Positions 48,001 through 58,256 of a DNA stretch of 64,000 nucleotides are shown one piece after another. Source of the stretch: Amorphophallus konjac (Eukaryota; Streptophyta; Magnoliopsida; Alismatales; Araceae); NCBI GenBank assembly GCA_022559845.1, contig CM040128.1:226843643-226907642 (forward strand), in the 5' to 3' direction. The position numbers and the translations under genes are program-made. A model generated the notes under the pieces. That model saw only the letters and a program-made list of their open reading frames with translations, did not search any database and was not told the origin of the DNA. Each line of letters starts with the position of its first letter. Position 1 is the first letter of the stretch.

Positions 48001-48183
48001 CCACAACCCCCAGACCCTCCAGATCCGCCTCTTTCCATCTATCAATTTCTTCTTCCGATTCCCCTAATCCTGGGTCTGACCCAACTTCTTCCACGTCCAC
48101 TGCTTTGGGCATCTGCCGTTTCTCCCACTGCTTTCGAGGCTTTAGTCATCACTCCTCCTTCTAATTCTCCTCTCCTTCTGTAG
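45049..48183 (+). CDS. TatB single large ORF, Pro-rich with unrecognised conserved domain
   Basis: This is a 1044-codon open frame starting at ATG 45049, or possibly the later Met at 45079. Residues 1-200 are rich in Pro, Ser and His and include LTPQQIQTLKAVVEGA and a short coiled coil, VTSLEEQLKRV. Residues 250-520 are Pro/Thr-rich with acidic islands. Residues 520-690 form a denser region with KKDLTMAMLFKMQEFICRMP, related to the TatA second ORF. From about residue 760 the frame runs through the minisatellite and encodes repeats of GHRAP...PPEPPD; this tail may be open only by composition. No gag, protease or polymerase motif is seen. Confidence 0.6.
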   Translation: MMTYLDRENNMFNPNFAHEDAQPSTSYTPQFQHVHHNSHHIFKGPRPHSYGFARPMGNIQSHGPSPQSRATTPTGPSPPNDEKVSQILHALDHLTPQQIQTLKAVVEGASHSSHPPSNPTRVAHHPLPSSIHIPTRVAHHPSPIHTSPRVVQCPPPSIPPPSRPQGLFIPCNPTHLDPSMGRPINSLPRPSYAAPPSRPCQPSVAQVTPLQQTLFNKVTSLEEQLKRVTSPRPAPPTPVNPLYAALNDITKMEKDWKDRRDGCGVDRSSEQEPANFNVQVDAVLPPPTYTPPLRCPLEPADEEPAIEESEAHNDEAMQAPLPSFLRFPLPPLPLDEPPAQDEVTVPNTFPVYETNWCYDDGSILQSPMSLHQDMSPIPNTSRPIRHIQHTKPSPFTPPVTTPIASTPPASTEPPLPSITPVSAKPSITPPLCSPPQPSTMPMTPTPLLNPLPLPVASPEQGSPFFALEPTPTASEQREKLDVFEPLLPLTLSPPPSMEPSASASLPFPTRNGRPSVNTCAEDDQEPGKKDLTMAMLFKMQEFICRMPIWVVVPSMVEEAESPPLLARRECQALMPYKFVPKGRAGHPLFQLSNLELFLPYKGRTPILINILHTLQSLGNTMFPTPTFQLSHTIAFHSPRELSLTIEASFIGPIGYTLSLPWRGSYLGVKGLSTILPTFHSTPSTWATPGVRRRISSSRPSCSSYSLHLMHSVASMHSSHLLHCTRIHWHFFFPRFPDPYLPSLPEHPDLPHFPSSSSSNPLSLGHRVPFPAISLEPPGVLSLLLGHDAPSDSTIPEPPDLSLLPGHRAPFRLLPPEPPDPALWASRPYTPSSPDLLDFLSLLLGHRVPWYLPRLELSDSLSFLPGHRALSDSLPSEPPDSPSYSLYLLSGHPDPSDSIPPEPPDPPDPFHPLFPGHRVPRHLIPPEPPDHPSFFQFIFLLLQDITSFVLFFLFHHIFAYFFPGHRVPRDSSPPDPLDSSYQDSPPQPPDPPDPPLSIYQFLLPIPLILGLTQLLPRPLLWASAVSPTAFEALVITPPSNSPLLL
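47265..48020 (+). repeat. Two-hairpin minisatellite in TatB ORF tail
   Basis: Roughly ten units of 60-75 bp alternate two short inverted repeats: GGGC-atcgc-GCCC (variants GGGCATCGCGTCCC) and TCCGG-aacc-TCCGGA. Arms are kept more often than the C/T-rich spacers. It lies at the same place, after the second-ORF domain, as the CCCGAC/GTCGGG minisatellite of TatA. Confidence 0.85.
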
Positions 48184-48189
48184 ACCTTT

Positions 48190-49300
48190 CATGTGATCAG
48201 GGTCTCCACACCTTAGTGAGGGAGTTCTAGCCCTCGCCTCTCTTCCTTTTTATCCTTGTTCGTCTGAGTCTGGTCTGAGCACCACTCCTTCTTGTTAAGC
48301 CACTTCCAAATCCTTTGCTTCCAATCTTTTTATCTGCCAAAGAGGACAAATCCCATGATGATCAACCTCGCCTCTTGCGGTAGCTGCTTCAACAAAGATC
48401 GCAAGGTAACATATTGGCGTAAGTAAGCATTTTTATGATATCATTTTCTCATTACTTCATGCATAATTTTCAAAATGAAGTGCTTCTTAACAAGATTAAA
48501 AGTGGTGTTTTAGACCTTTATCTTAGGATTTTTTTAATTAAAATATTCCAAAAAGAGTCTTTAGGCTTGCTTTTGCAGCACTTTTGGTTAATAAGAATCC
48601 CGCGCTGGGAATTCAACATTCTCTCCCCGCTTGTTAAGAGCAACCCTTAGCTGGGCACCGCATACACTTCACGGCGCCCTTTAGCCGGCTCCTTGATAAA
48701 ACACCGTTGCTACTTTGGCCATGCCATGAGAATTCATGAAAGTCTTTTTCTCTTCTTTACTCGGCCGCGTGCAGGGGCAAGAGGTTGACGGATGAGATGA
48801 CCAACCTCGGTACTCCCCAATACGAGAGGAGTCTCAAATAGGGACAGTCTTGACCCAAAATCAATACAAATTTCATGATATATATCTCGCCAAAAGGGCT
48901 ATTATGAAAATCAAGTCAAAATTTTGATAAAAGCAAAACTGTGAATTATGGCATGACAAGAGTGGCAAAGTCCCCGCAGGGAAAACCCTGGTCATATGCA
49001 TGTCAAGGGTCTAAAAATTAAAGGCACAAAGCCCCGGCACAACAGACTACCTCTTTGAGGGGAAACACCTGGGAAGGAATTCAAGTCCCGACATCTCCCA
49101 TCCTGCATAAAGCTTATCCTCAATTATTCTTCTCTTCTCCCTCTAAGACCGAATGTTTCTCGGGTATGGCCTTGGTAGGAGCATCGTTAATCAAGGGCAG
49201 TCGGCTATAGGGCGCCACCCTTCAATGCACGCCCGGCTTTGGGCAGTTTTTAGTGAAAGGGGAAGGAACAAGGACCCCTAGCCAGTGGTTTAAAAAAACA
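48190..49300 (+). other. Conserved region without obvious ORF (TatB copy)
   Basis: It matches TatA 39480-40590 in order, including GTGAGGGAGTTCTAGCCCTC at 48216-48235, AACACCGTTGCTACTTTGGCC, CAATACGAGAGGAGTCTCAA, CAGTCTTGACCC, AGGCACAAAGCCCC and CTCCCATCCTGCATAAAGCT. Matches between the two elements are denser here than in their protein-coding parts by eye. No tRNA, snRNA or protein family was recognised. Confidence 0.65.
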
Positions 49301-49319
49301 CCATTTGATGCCGCATTAA

Positions 49320-49560
49320 CGAAGCCTAAATCAAAATCCAAAAAAATTTGAATATTTCCTAAACCAAAATCCAAAAAAAATTGAATATTTCCTAAACCAA
49401 AATCAAAAAAAAAATCGAATATTTCCTGATCAAAATCCAAAAAAATGAATATTTTCTAAAATCATCAAAAAAAATCAAATATTTTCCAAAATCCATAAAA
49501 ATTGAATATCTTTTTCAAAACCCACAAAATATGCATATTTCAAAATCCAAAAAAAATTGC
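49320..49560. repeat. A-rich short tandem repeat in TatB
   Basis: Units of about 31-33 bp repeat AAATCCAAAAAAATTGAATA then TTTCCTAAACC. They decay toward the right. Confidence 0.8.
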
Positions 49561-50983
49561 ATTGTATTTTCTGATGGTGTTTTTTTACAGGAACAATAAT
49601 TTTACAAGGACCAAGAGCACGGGATGAGTCCTCTCCATTCACCGCTATCAATCTCTTGATTCTTCCCAATATCATCATGATTCGTCACTATGGACACTCC
49701 TGATTATCATCTCTCTATACTGGGCATTAACTGATCGTTCATCTCCTAATCTTTTAATCAACTCCTGCTGATTTCACTTGATTGATCCTGATCATCCAAT
49801 CTCAATCTCACATGCCAAGATTGTCATCCTCATGGCAAACAACAAATAATGATGCTTTGCAATGTTATGATTTAATTCATGTTTAGCCTTGCTAATACAT
49901 GCTTGAATGCTATCCACACCAAGCTTTGAGTGCTTTGATGTCTATATTGTGATTGATTTGATGCTTTGATTCATGCTATGCTTGCTATGCTTAAATGCCT
50001 TATTCATTGCTTGTTATCTTTTATATCTTGGCTGATGAATCTTTGAGCGCAGGAAGAAGCTCTTGGTCCCACCGACTGGGCATCATCATCCAAGCCCCAC
50101 GGTGCTTGCACCTCATTTCTCAGTTCTCCCATGCTCATTGCTATCACCATCCCCCCTGTATGCATTTTACTATATGTTATTATGCTATTAGATTATATCA
50201 AGGACCTTGTGGCTTTGGTAAATCTGGAATTTGAGTTCCCCTTCATCAAAAACAATGATGGTTCCAGAGGAGTCTTAGTCACACGGATAGGCCGTTGAGC
50301 CGTCCAAGACTGGGGACGATGGTTCCCTTTTACGAGTTGGTGCGTGGATAAATAGGCTTCGGCTTAGTATCAGCTCGCGAAATCGGTTTCTTGACCCAGT
50401 CTTGGCAGTTTAACAATATTATCCTTGATTATCTTATATTTTCATTTGTTTTAATTTTTTCTTTTAAACCCAGCATGCATTCATATAGGACTTTGAATTA
50501 ACGTTGGAAAATCATTCTGATAAGCTGATTTGGAGAGTCAAATTGATCTTAATCTTTCAAGATATGAGATATTCATTGCTGAATGGAATCCTCAGTTCGT
50601 TTTGTCGCTGTTTTGGGTCATTTTCTCGAAAGCTCCTTGTTTGGATTTCTATCATCTTATTTCAATCCTTTTCCCTTGATCCACCTTGGCTGCAGCACGT
50701 CCACATTGGCTGGTAATCGCTCCCCAATGGTGAAACCTGCAGGTTTGTGACATGGGGTACTTCCACCGCGCTGGAAGTTGATCATTCTCCTTCGTGCCCG
50801 CGCGCACACTCCTCCTCTTATCCAAACATCGTTGATTTCATTGAATTTCCCGGGAATGCTTCATCTCGAGTTTTTGATTTCATTCTCATCAAGTGATGTT
50901 GATTGCGTGTCTCATCACACCTTGGCATCTACTTTTCAGTTTGCTCTGCTCCCTTGCAAAGCAGACGCCAGGGCGGGACAGCT
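49561..50983 (+). other. TatB 3' untranslated tail and polypurine tract
   Basis: No ORF is convincing. 50275-50455 (CGGATAGGCCGTT, GGGGACGATGGTTC, AGTATC, CCAGTCTTGGCA, TATCTTATATTTTC) matches the reverse complement of TatC 54160-54290, so the tail is shared within the family. The last bases before the 3' LTR, GCCAGGGCGGGACAGC, are the likely polypurine tract. Confidence 0.55.
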
Positions 50984-52724
50984 GTAGACACGCCAAAATT
51001 GACGTTACTGTGAGTACATCTCATATTACCTTGTAATACCCTAATTTGACCCTCAAATTAACTTTGTTTGAGTGTTTTTCCCACTTTCCTTGGATTTCTC
51101 TATTTTTCCTCTCTTTTCTTATTTTTTCCTATTTTTTTGAATTTTCTGGGCATTTTTCTCTATTTTTATGAATTTTCTGAAATTAACGACATGAAGAGGG
51201 GCGTCATTTCATTTTAATAAAATTAAAAGAAAATAAAAATAAAATTTACGCCACTTCCATCAGGCGTCAATTCCTCTCTTTTCCCATTTTTCTAGGATTT
51301 TTCTGAAGATTTTTCAGATTTTTTTGGAATTAACAACTTAGCATGGGACGTTATTTTAGTTTTTAATAAAAATAAAAATTAAAAAAATAGAATTCACGAT
51401 ACATGCAAGGGCGTCACTTTCAATTTGAATATTTGAATATTATTTTTAAATCCTCTTCCAGAGGTGATTTGGTGGCCTTCCGGGTGTCAGAAAAATACGT
51501 AAAAATAGTCATTGGAATCAGCACAGTTGGATACACCTCCACCTAAAAAATAGGAAAATAATATTAAGAAATGAAAAATAACCCTGTTTTGAATATTTTG
51601 AATTAACGACCTTGATTCGGACGTCAATTAAATTGACGCCCGAATCGACAGTCGTCCTTTCTCTTTTGGCTATTTATCATATTGATTAACGTCCCTTGGT
51701 AGGGCTCGTTTTTAATTAACGCCTTTAGTTCAGACGTCTTTCACAATTTTCAAATATAGGGAGGTTTTATTTTTAAAAATTAATTCAAGAAATGACGCCT
51801 TGTTCCCAGACGTGTTTTCAATTCACGCCCTATGGCAGGTCGTCAATTTGTGAATTGACGCCCTTACCAAGGTCGTCTTCCACCTTTCGTGTCCTGCTCG
51901 AACGCAGCTTTCCTGAATAGTTCCCTGCCGTGTTTGATCGCTTTGCTCCATTAGGGAACTAGAGTCCTTGCCTAAGCTGATTATTGCTTGTTCTGATCCG
52001 ATTAAGATCTGTTTGTTTGCCCTATAAATAGAGCCCTGCGGCTCTGTTCGGGGGGGATTCTTCTTCTTGATTTTACGCAGGGTGCTGCTGCTGCTGCGTG
52101 GCTGAAGGAGGAAGCTCCTGCACATCATCGTTCATCCGACAGAGTCTTCCTCCCCATTAAGCATCAAAGCCAAAGATCAAAAGCGCAGGCTTTCTTTTCT
52201 TTTTTTCAATTCTTTTCTTTTGTTCATACATATGCATGCATATTGCATCTTCTGTTAATCTTTCTTCTCAACCACGTTGAGACTCCTTGGTCCAACACTT
52301 GCACACCTGTTATTTTACATATCATCATCATCTTTTACCTACCCTTTTGCATAGGGGTTTAAAGGCCAAACACCAATAAGGTGTGTTCATATCCATTCTT
52401 TCTATGTCTATATTTACATTTGGATTTGATGCTACACATCTTGGGTTCTAATCCATGTTTATTTATTGGTGTTTGTTAATTTTGCAAGGGTAATCAATCA
52501 AGAAAAACTCTCTTCATCGGCCGGCCGATTGGAAGAGATGGAAAGCACTCAGATCAATCCCCGCATTTGAGGTATTTTTCGCGATCCCTCCATTTTATTA
52601 TTGTTATATCCTTTGAGGCCCTCGCGTCTCTGGCGATCACATTGCCCTTAGCATCCTCGCATGCTCCCCTTTTCTCCCTCTTTTCCCATTCATATTCTTA
52701 GTAGTGGATTTTTCATGATTCACA
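50984..52724 (+). repeat. TatB 3' LTR
   Basis: It is a second copy of 42293-44032, with its own TATA box at 52022 and palindrome array. The end reads TTCATGATTCACA, one base shorter than the 5' LTR. Confidence 0.95.
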
Positions 52725-52729
52725 CTAAG
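52725..52729. other. Right target-site duplication CTAAG
   Basis: It is identical to 42288-42292. Removing TatB and one copy rejoins the TatC LTR. Confidence 0.93.
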
Positions 52730-53597
52730 TTCTAGCTCGAAATTAGGGTTTCTAATGAATTTTAGGTCGAGATTTATCAAATAAAATCTGTAGATAACAT
52801 AATTATCTTCCAACCAGACGAAACGGCATCCCATTTGGTGGAGTATTCGCGGAGAAAATGATGGGAGAAGTTGGGGATAAAACCACGGATAGAGAGAAAA
52901 ACAGTTAACTGCTTCAGAAATTGGGCAGTTGCACGGTCGGTCGATAGACCGCCCATCATGTTGAGCGACTATATCTAGGCTGTCCATCTCTGTCGGTGGA
53001 AATTCAATAAATAACAAACATTATCCAAATATACATCGAACTGACCGACTATTTCGCCGTTGGACTCTCATGGATTGAACGGCCACTTGTGGACCACTCA
53101 ACCATAAGAGCGGCCAAAGACCAACCGCTTAGGTCCTGTCAGTGATAAATCAAAAAAAATAAATAATTAGATAATTATCTAAAACAGTTAACGAGCTTAG
53201 GACTCTGGAGGATACACAGCTAAGGGTATACCGCTCAATTAGCTTGAACGGCTAATCTCAGACCGTGTGACAGCTTATCGGCGGAAATTCACAAAATCAA
53301 CTAAAAATCCAAGAAATATCTGGACGGCCCAATAACAACCGCTCATAGTATGAACGGCCGGGTGACTGACCGTGCATGCCCTGAATGCTTGAAATTCATG
53401 AAAGAGATAGATTAAACTAAATCAAGGCCCATTAAGCCCTAAGTTGAAGCAGACCCAGCCAGGGAGGGAGGCTACCCATAAAATAGGCCCAACGATGTGC
53501 TAGAAAAATAACCCAACGAGTAACGGACAACTCGAGGCATCAACAAATGAAAGTAAGAGAAATGACTCAACTTATCGATAAAAAATGGGTGTCAACA
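52730..53597 (-). repeat. TatC 3' LTR, proximal part
   Basis: The minus strand starts TGTTGACACCCATTTTTTAT at 53597, like the TatA LTR. Near-palindromes ACGGTCGGTCGATAGACCGC (52934), GAACGGCC...GGACCACTC (53080-53100) and GAACGGCC...GACCGTGC (53353-53374) are present. The part ends at the CTAAG duplication. Confidence 0.75.
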
Positions 53598-54955
53598 GAT
53601 GCCCCTCCTTAACGTCCTCTTTGCAGGGGAGCGAGCGGAGGTGAGGCAAAAGCGAGATGGAACATAGGGATGAAGCGGAAATGAAGCGGAGCGGACCGAA
53701 AAGTGGCGTTAAGGTAAAACGACACTCGTTTTCTCATCGACTAGCGATAGGAATCTTCCGAAAAAACTCTAAATCACTCACAAGGAATAGTTAGACTAAA
53801 AGCGACACCAGTCTGGGGGAGCTAACTAAAAAAGAAACAGACGATCATCCTCATGGGGGACACAATCTCTCGGACCAATGAGGGGACTGGAATAAGCAGC
53901 GAAAAAGTAAAGAAACGGACTAAAACTCCAGACGGGGATCTTTAATCAACCAAACTAGGTGAATCGACCAGAGTGAACCTTCTAATTCAGAGTGGAATTG
54001 TTCCTCTTACTCAAACATTAAACACATAGCTAACCATCACTGGTGGGACATTTAGCGGGCAAACCATGGGTCATGAATGCTCAAAAGATGCGTATGATGC
54101 ATGCTGGGCTAAAATAAAAGAAATTGTTAAAACAAATGCAAAGAAAGGATAAAATATAAAATACTCGAGAATAATCTTGCCAGACTGGGGTAATCAGAGT
54201 CATGATACTATATGCAACCACAGCGTACGAGATAGAACCGTCCTCCCCAAATCTTTCCAACCTAACGGCCTATCCGCTGATTAAATGCGCGCACCTAGAT
54301 CATCATCATTTTTGTTAAAGAAGAACATCAGATCCTGGAACACGCGAGCAACCAGATGGTTCTCGAGATAATATAGCTTAGTACCATATAGTAATACAAT
54401 AAGGGCTATAGGGATCAGAAATACTTACCTGACTTACCTGTGTAGGCGAAACGGCAAGTGAAGGCGACGCTGCAAATAAGATCATTGACAAGATTTGCAA
54501 TATGTCATGAAATAACCAAATTCATCAATTAAATATAAAGTGCAGTAATAAAGAGGTTTAAAACCCTTCACTCCAACATATGAATGGTTAATTGTAGGTC
54601 GCCCACGAATACGAACGGCGGATACCAAGCCGTGCAAGAGCATAGCATTTGAATGTGGCTTAAGAAGATGAACGGCTTAACTCCAACCGCCAAAGGGATG
54701 AATGGCCAGAAACCAACCGTTCTCATACAACATACCGTTGGAGAAGAACGACCAAAAAATAACCGTCCAGAGGGTGGACAACCTATCGATAGACCGCACA
54801 ACCTCTGAGGTTTTAAAACACAAAAACCCCTTCGTCTCCCTCCTCCCCACCGTAACCGATGGCGGGAGAAGGGAGAACGAAGGGCACACACCCATTCCCA
54901 CCCCCTCTCTCACTCTCTTGATCTCTCTCACGCCCATCCCCTCTCACTCTCGCCC
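53598..54955 (-). other. TatC polypurine tract and 3' internal region
   Basis: The minus strand reads CGTTAAGGAGGGGCATC directly before the LTR, a fitting polypurine tract (53598-53614). 54160-54290 is homologous to the TatB tail in reverse. Near-palindromes ending in ACCGT or GACCGC are dense at 54600-54800. No coding region is seen on the minus strand. The plus strand here would be the promoter side of the mobile domain gene. Confidence 0.55.
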
Positions 54956-57900
54956 ATGCGATCGAAACGCCAGGCGCTTACTCGCCCTGCCCGAGCGATG
55001 GCCGGAGAAGAGGACCACTCGCCGCCGCCACTACCGTCGACGGCCATGGAAGAAACGACGATGCCGTCCGCTGCCGTTGGAGAAGCCGCGCCGACGGTTG
55101 CTGAAGAAGGAGCCGTGGTGGTTGAAGCAGGAGGGGCGGTGCCCGTTGACGCCGGGGAAGGAGCACCGGCGGTGGAGCCGGCCACCGCGGAGGCCAAACC
55201 TGTGAAGGACCCCAAGGTAGGCCAAAAAGACTCCCCCTTATTTTATTTCAAGCTCTGCATGTTAGCTTAGGGGTGTTTACAGGGGCCTTAGACCCCTTGG
55301 GAGCTAGTTGGGGGAGTCACGAGGCTTCTCCGTCAGAGGGGGGTGTAGCGTTCGCCGTCGTCGGGGAAGACAACGGACGGACGGCTCCCCATGAACCACA
55401 CAAGTGAACAGGCGGCTCATATAGAGCCGCACATACCAGAAAACAAAGGGGGCTGAGCAGGGGAAGAACGGTGAGTGTGTCACCGTTCAAAGGAAGTACG
55501 GGCCGCAGTTGGCCGCTTGAAACATGAAGGCTTGAGACAATGCGGCCCATATAGGACCGCCTAAAGTCCGTACGGCCCAGGTGTGGTCGTTCAAGCTCAG
55601 AACATAAAAGAGCTGAAAAATAGAACAGAACGGTGAGAGACCCACCGTGCAACACTTGAATGGGCCAAGTAGGTCCGTTTTAACATGAAAGGGCTAAGAA
55701 CCAAACGGTCCATATTGGTCCATGCAACAGGAAGAGTGGTCCATGGTGAACCGCCTTTCTGACAAAGTAGAGTGGTCGAAATAGAACTGTTTATGAAGTA
55801 GAGTGGTCCAGAGTGAACCGTTCTACTGGATAAAATGTAATTTTCATTGCTTTTCATTTATTTGTTGATCACAATGCATGAAACTATCATTAAATGTGTG
55901 CAACTATAAAATAAATGTAGGGAAAGCGTAGGACCCGCATCTCATGGCTACGGGTCCGGGCGGTGTACTCGGCACTGCCCGACTTTCAGCGAGAGCGGTT
56001 GACCGCCATGGGATTCTCCCCATTCCTGAGCATTGAGGTGAGCCGGTTTGACACCACTCTCCTTTATGCTCTGCACGATCGCTGGGACCCAGTGAGTCAT
56101 GCCTTCCTTTTCCCGTGGGGGCATATGGTCCCCACGTTGGAGGACGTGGCTCAACTCACGGGCCTATGGGTGCAAGGGAGGCCGGTCAATGGGAGCACTT
56201 ATCCCGACTACCGCGAGATGGCCAAGGAGCTACTGGGCTTGGAGCTGCGGCACGCGGAGCGGCAGTCCACTCTCCTTCCCCGGGCGAGGCTACAGGATAG
56301 CCTAGGACTACGACGCGACGGGATAGCGACGGGGGAGCAGCCGGAGGAGCACCTCTAGAGGTTGGTGGACCTGGCTAGACCGAGAGTCGCGGCGGAGCTG
56401 GGAGCTGAGCGGACAAAGTGCTGAGGAGATTCCTGATGCTGCTATTCAGATGACTCCTCTTCTCGACCCGTGCGGATATGATCCACTACCACTTCCTTCC
56501 ACTACTCCAGGACCTCGACCACGCCGGCGACTACGTGTGGGGAGCGGCAGTCTTGGCTTTTCTCTTCGAGACTTTGAGTTCGACCAGTAGGCAGACCATG
56601 CTCGGGGCTTCTCCCCTCTTCTCTAGGTACGACCTCTACCTTATACTTGATTATGAAATTCCTATACTTCCTATATGCTGACGCGGTGTGATGTGACGTA
56701 GGTTTGGGCCTATGTGAGGCTTCGTGGACTAGGGAGAGGCGACGAAACCTACCCGGGCCTACTACCCAATGTCCGGAGGTGGACCGCACCTCGAGAGATC
56801 GGGGCCCTCAGGAGATAAGTCCGAGATCTACAGGATGACATAGACGCCCTATCGTACACCTCAGTACGATTCAAAACTTAGACTCTTTAATTAAATGTAG
56901 TTCTATATGCCGATGATGCTGATGCAAGTTTCTATTTTGCAGGTACGGTGGATACCATACGCAGACGAGAGACAGGAGGGCCAGCCTTGGGTGGTAGGGG
57001 CCCTTGCCTTCTCTGGACGGGATGTGTGACTTCACTGCATGAACGTGGTGGAGCCACTCTACTTTCGACTGGTGATGAGGACCATTGGGGTTCATCAGCC
57101 AGTAGTAGATTTCCCGACGCCAGAGAAGCCGGGGGAGCATGTCACACGGACCATGCGGAATGCCGCGTAGATTGTCGACTGGACAGCACTCGGGCGGGTA
57201 GTGACCGCCCGAGCAGAGAGCGACTCGGCGTACTACACTGCGTATGCCAAACACTACCGGGACCTGGTGTTCCGGGGTGCCCACCGACCGGTACGACTTC
57301 TAAACTTTAACTTTGTCTATTATGCTTACGATTTCTATATCATGACGTACTGACATTTGGACTTCTAAATGCAGATCGACCCTGAGGAATGGCTTGCGGA
57401 GCTACAGGGGCTCCTACACTCTACGATCAGGGAGCAAGACGAGGCTCGGTAGGCCCTAGCCCTACTGGTGAGTTTTCTAACCCTTGAACTTTAAAATTAT
57501 GCACTTAATTATGATTATGCATGTGACTGACCTGGAGTTTTGGATGCAGCGCGCCGAGGGAGCTCAGCGACAGGGGGCCGATGCTCCTTCCTCCTCCTCG
57601 CAAACTCCCGCAGACCGAGCCGAGCGGGACGCCGATTTCACACGGGTGGTAGCACGGGCCAAGGCGGCTGAGGTGGCGCTCACTGAGAGGGTACACAATC
57701 ACTACACTATCCATGTTGATTATGCTTATGATTATGAAATGCAATTAACTGACCATGAAAATGTATGCAGACGACCGAGTTGACCCGACTGAGGGCAGAG
57801 TTTGAGCAGAGCCGGGCAGCGGCTCGGGAGGAGGGGGCCCGCCTGCGGGAGGAGGCAGCGCAGAGTCGACCGGCCGACGGACTTGAGATAGTACGTCTCC

Positions 57901-58256
57901 ACATGGAGCTGGAGCGTCTCCGGGCCAGATCTACTGAGGCAGAGCGCTACCGGGCTGACGTGGAGTGCTATCAAGCTGAGGCAGAGCAGGCTCGACTTCA
58001 GGCAGCGAGACTAGAGGGCTTGGTGGCGGGCCTGAGAGAGGTGAGTCGGGAGCGCAGCAGAGCAACTCCGAGCGGCAGCCACGGTACTCATGGCTCCGTG
58101 AGGAGTTACTTTATGGGTTCCTCCGGCCACCGGAGAAATGAGGAGGATGAGCGGCGTCGACGACAGCGCAACGAGGCGACCTCGGCGATGCCTCCACTAA
58201 AGAGGCATGAGGGCGGCCGAGACAGGGACGAGGGCCAGGGAGAGGGACAGACCTGA
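54956..58256 (+). pseudogene. Plant mobile domain (PMD) gene with introns, antisense in TatC
   Basis: Likely exons are 54956-55216, 55921-56627, about 56698-56840, 56942-57290, 57375-57449, 57550-57690 and 57771-58256, most with GT...AG borders. Exon 1 (87 codons) is Ala/Glu-rich. Exon 2 begins the PMD fold: GFSPFLSIEVSRFDTTLLYAL, RWDPVSHAFLFPWG and PTLEDVAQLTGLWVQGRPV; after a frameshift near 56421 comes LPLLQDLDHAGDYVWGAAVL. The next exons have VWAYVRLRGL and VRWIPYADE. The last exon encodes an Arg/Glu/Ala-rich coiled coil of about 110 residues and a basic tail. At least five stops (TAG 56356, TGA near 56450 and later ones) fit C-to-T decay. PMD proteins occur in plant silencing factors and in transposons. 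Confidence 0.8.
55412..55823. repeat. Palindrome array in first intron of the PMD gene
   Basis: Eleven near-palindromes of 19-24 bp occur with about 36-bp spacing. The best are GCGGCTC-atata-GAGCCGC (55412-55430) and GAACGGTGA-gtgtg-TCACCGTTC (55466-55488). Others lie near 55496, 55539, 55570, 55628, 55658, 55703, 55733, 55770 and 55801. Many later units have arms GAGTGGTCC and GAACCGTTC. Confidence 0.85.

Larger units (their letters stand above)
42293..52724 (+). mobile_element. TatB, complete 10.4-kb Tat-like element without pol
   Basis: Two nearly identical 1.74-kb LTRs (TGTAGACA...TTCAACA or TTCACA), a perfect CTAAG duplication and a primer-binding site at the expected place define the element. 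Inside are a palindrome-rich leader, one 1044-codon ORF, a hairpin minisatellite, a conserved stretch without ORF, an A-rich tandem repeat and a 3' tail. No protease, RT, RNase H, integrase or canonical gag motif was seen in any frame. It must have used enzymes of a related autonomous element. LTR differences are only a few percent by eye. Confidence 0.92.

Noticed and set aside
47426..48112. Long minus-strand frames rich in Glu, Arg and Asp opposite the TatB ORF
   Set aside because: They mirror the C/T-rich minisatellite on the other strand and have no domain or conserved start.
54568..54937. Minus-strand frames of 86-107 codons in front of the PMD gene
   Set aside because: They run through palindrome-rich DNA and exon-1 antisense sequence; no motif, and the two frames overlap each other.
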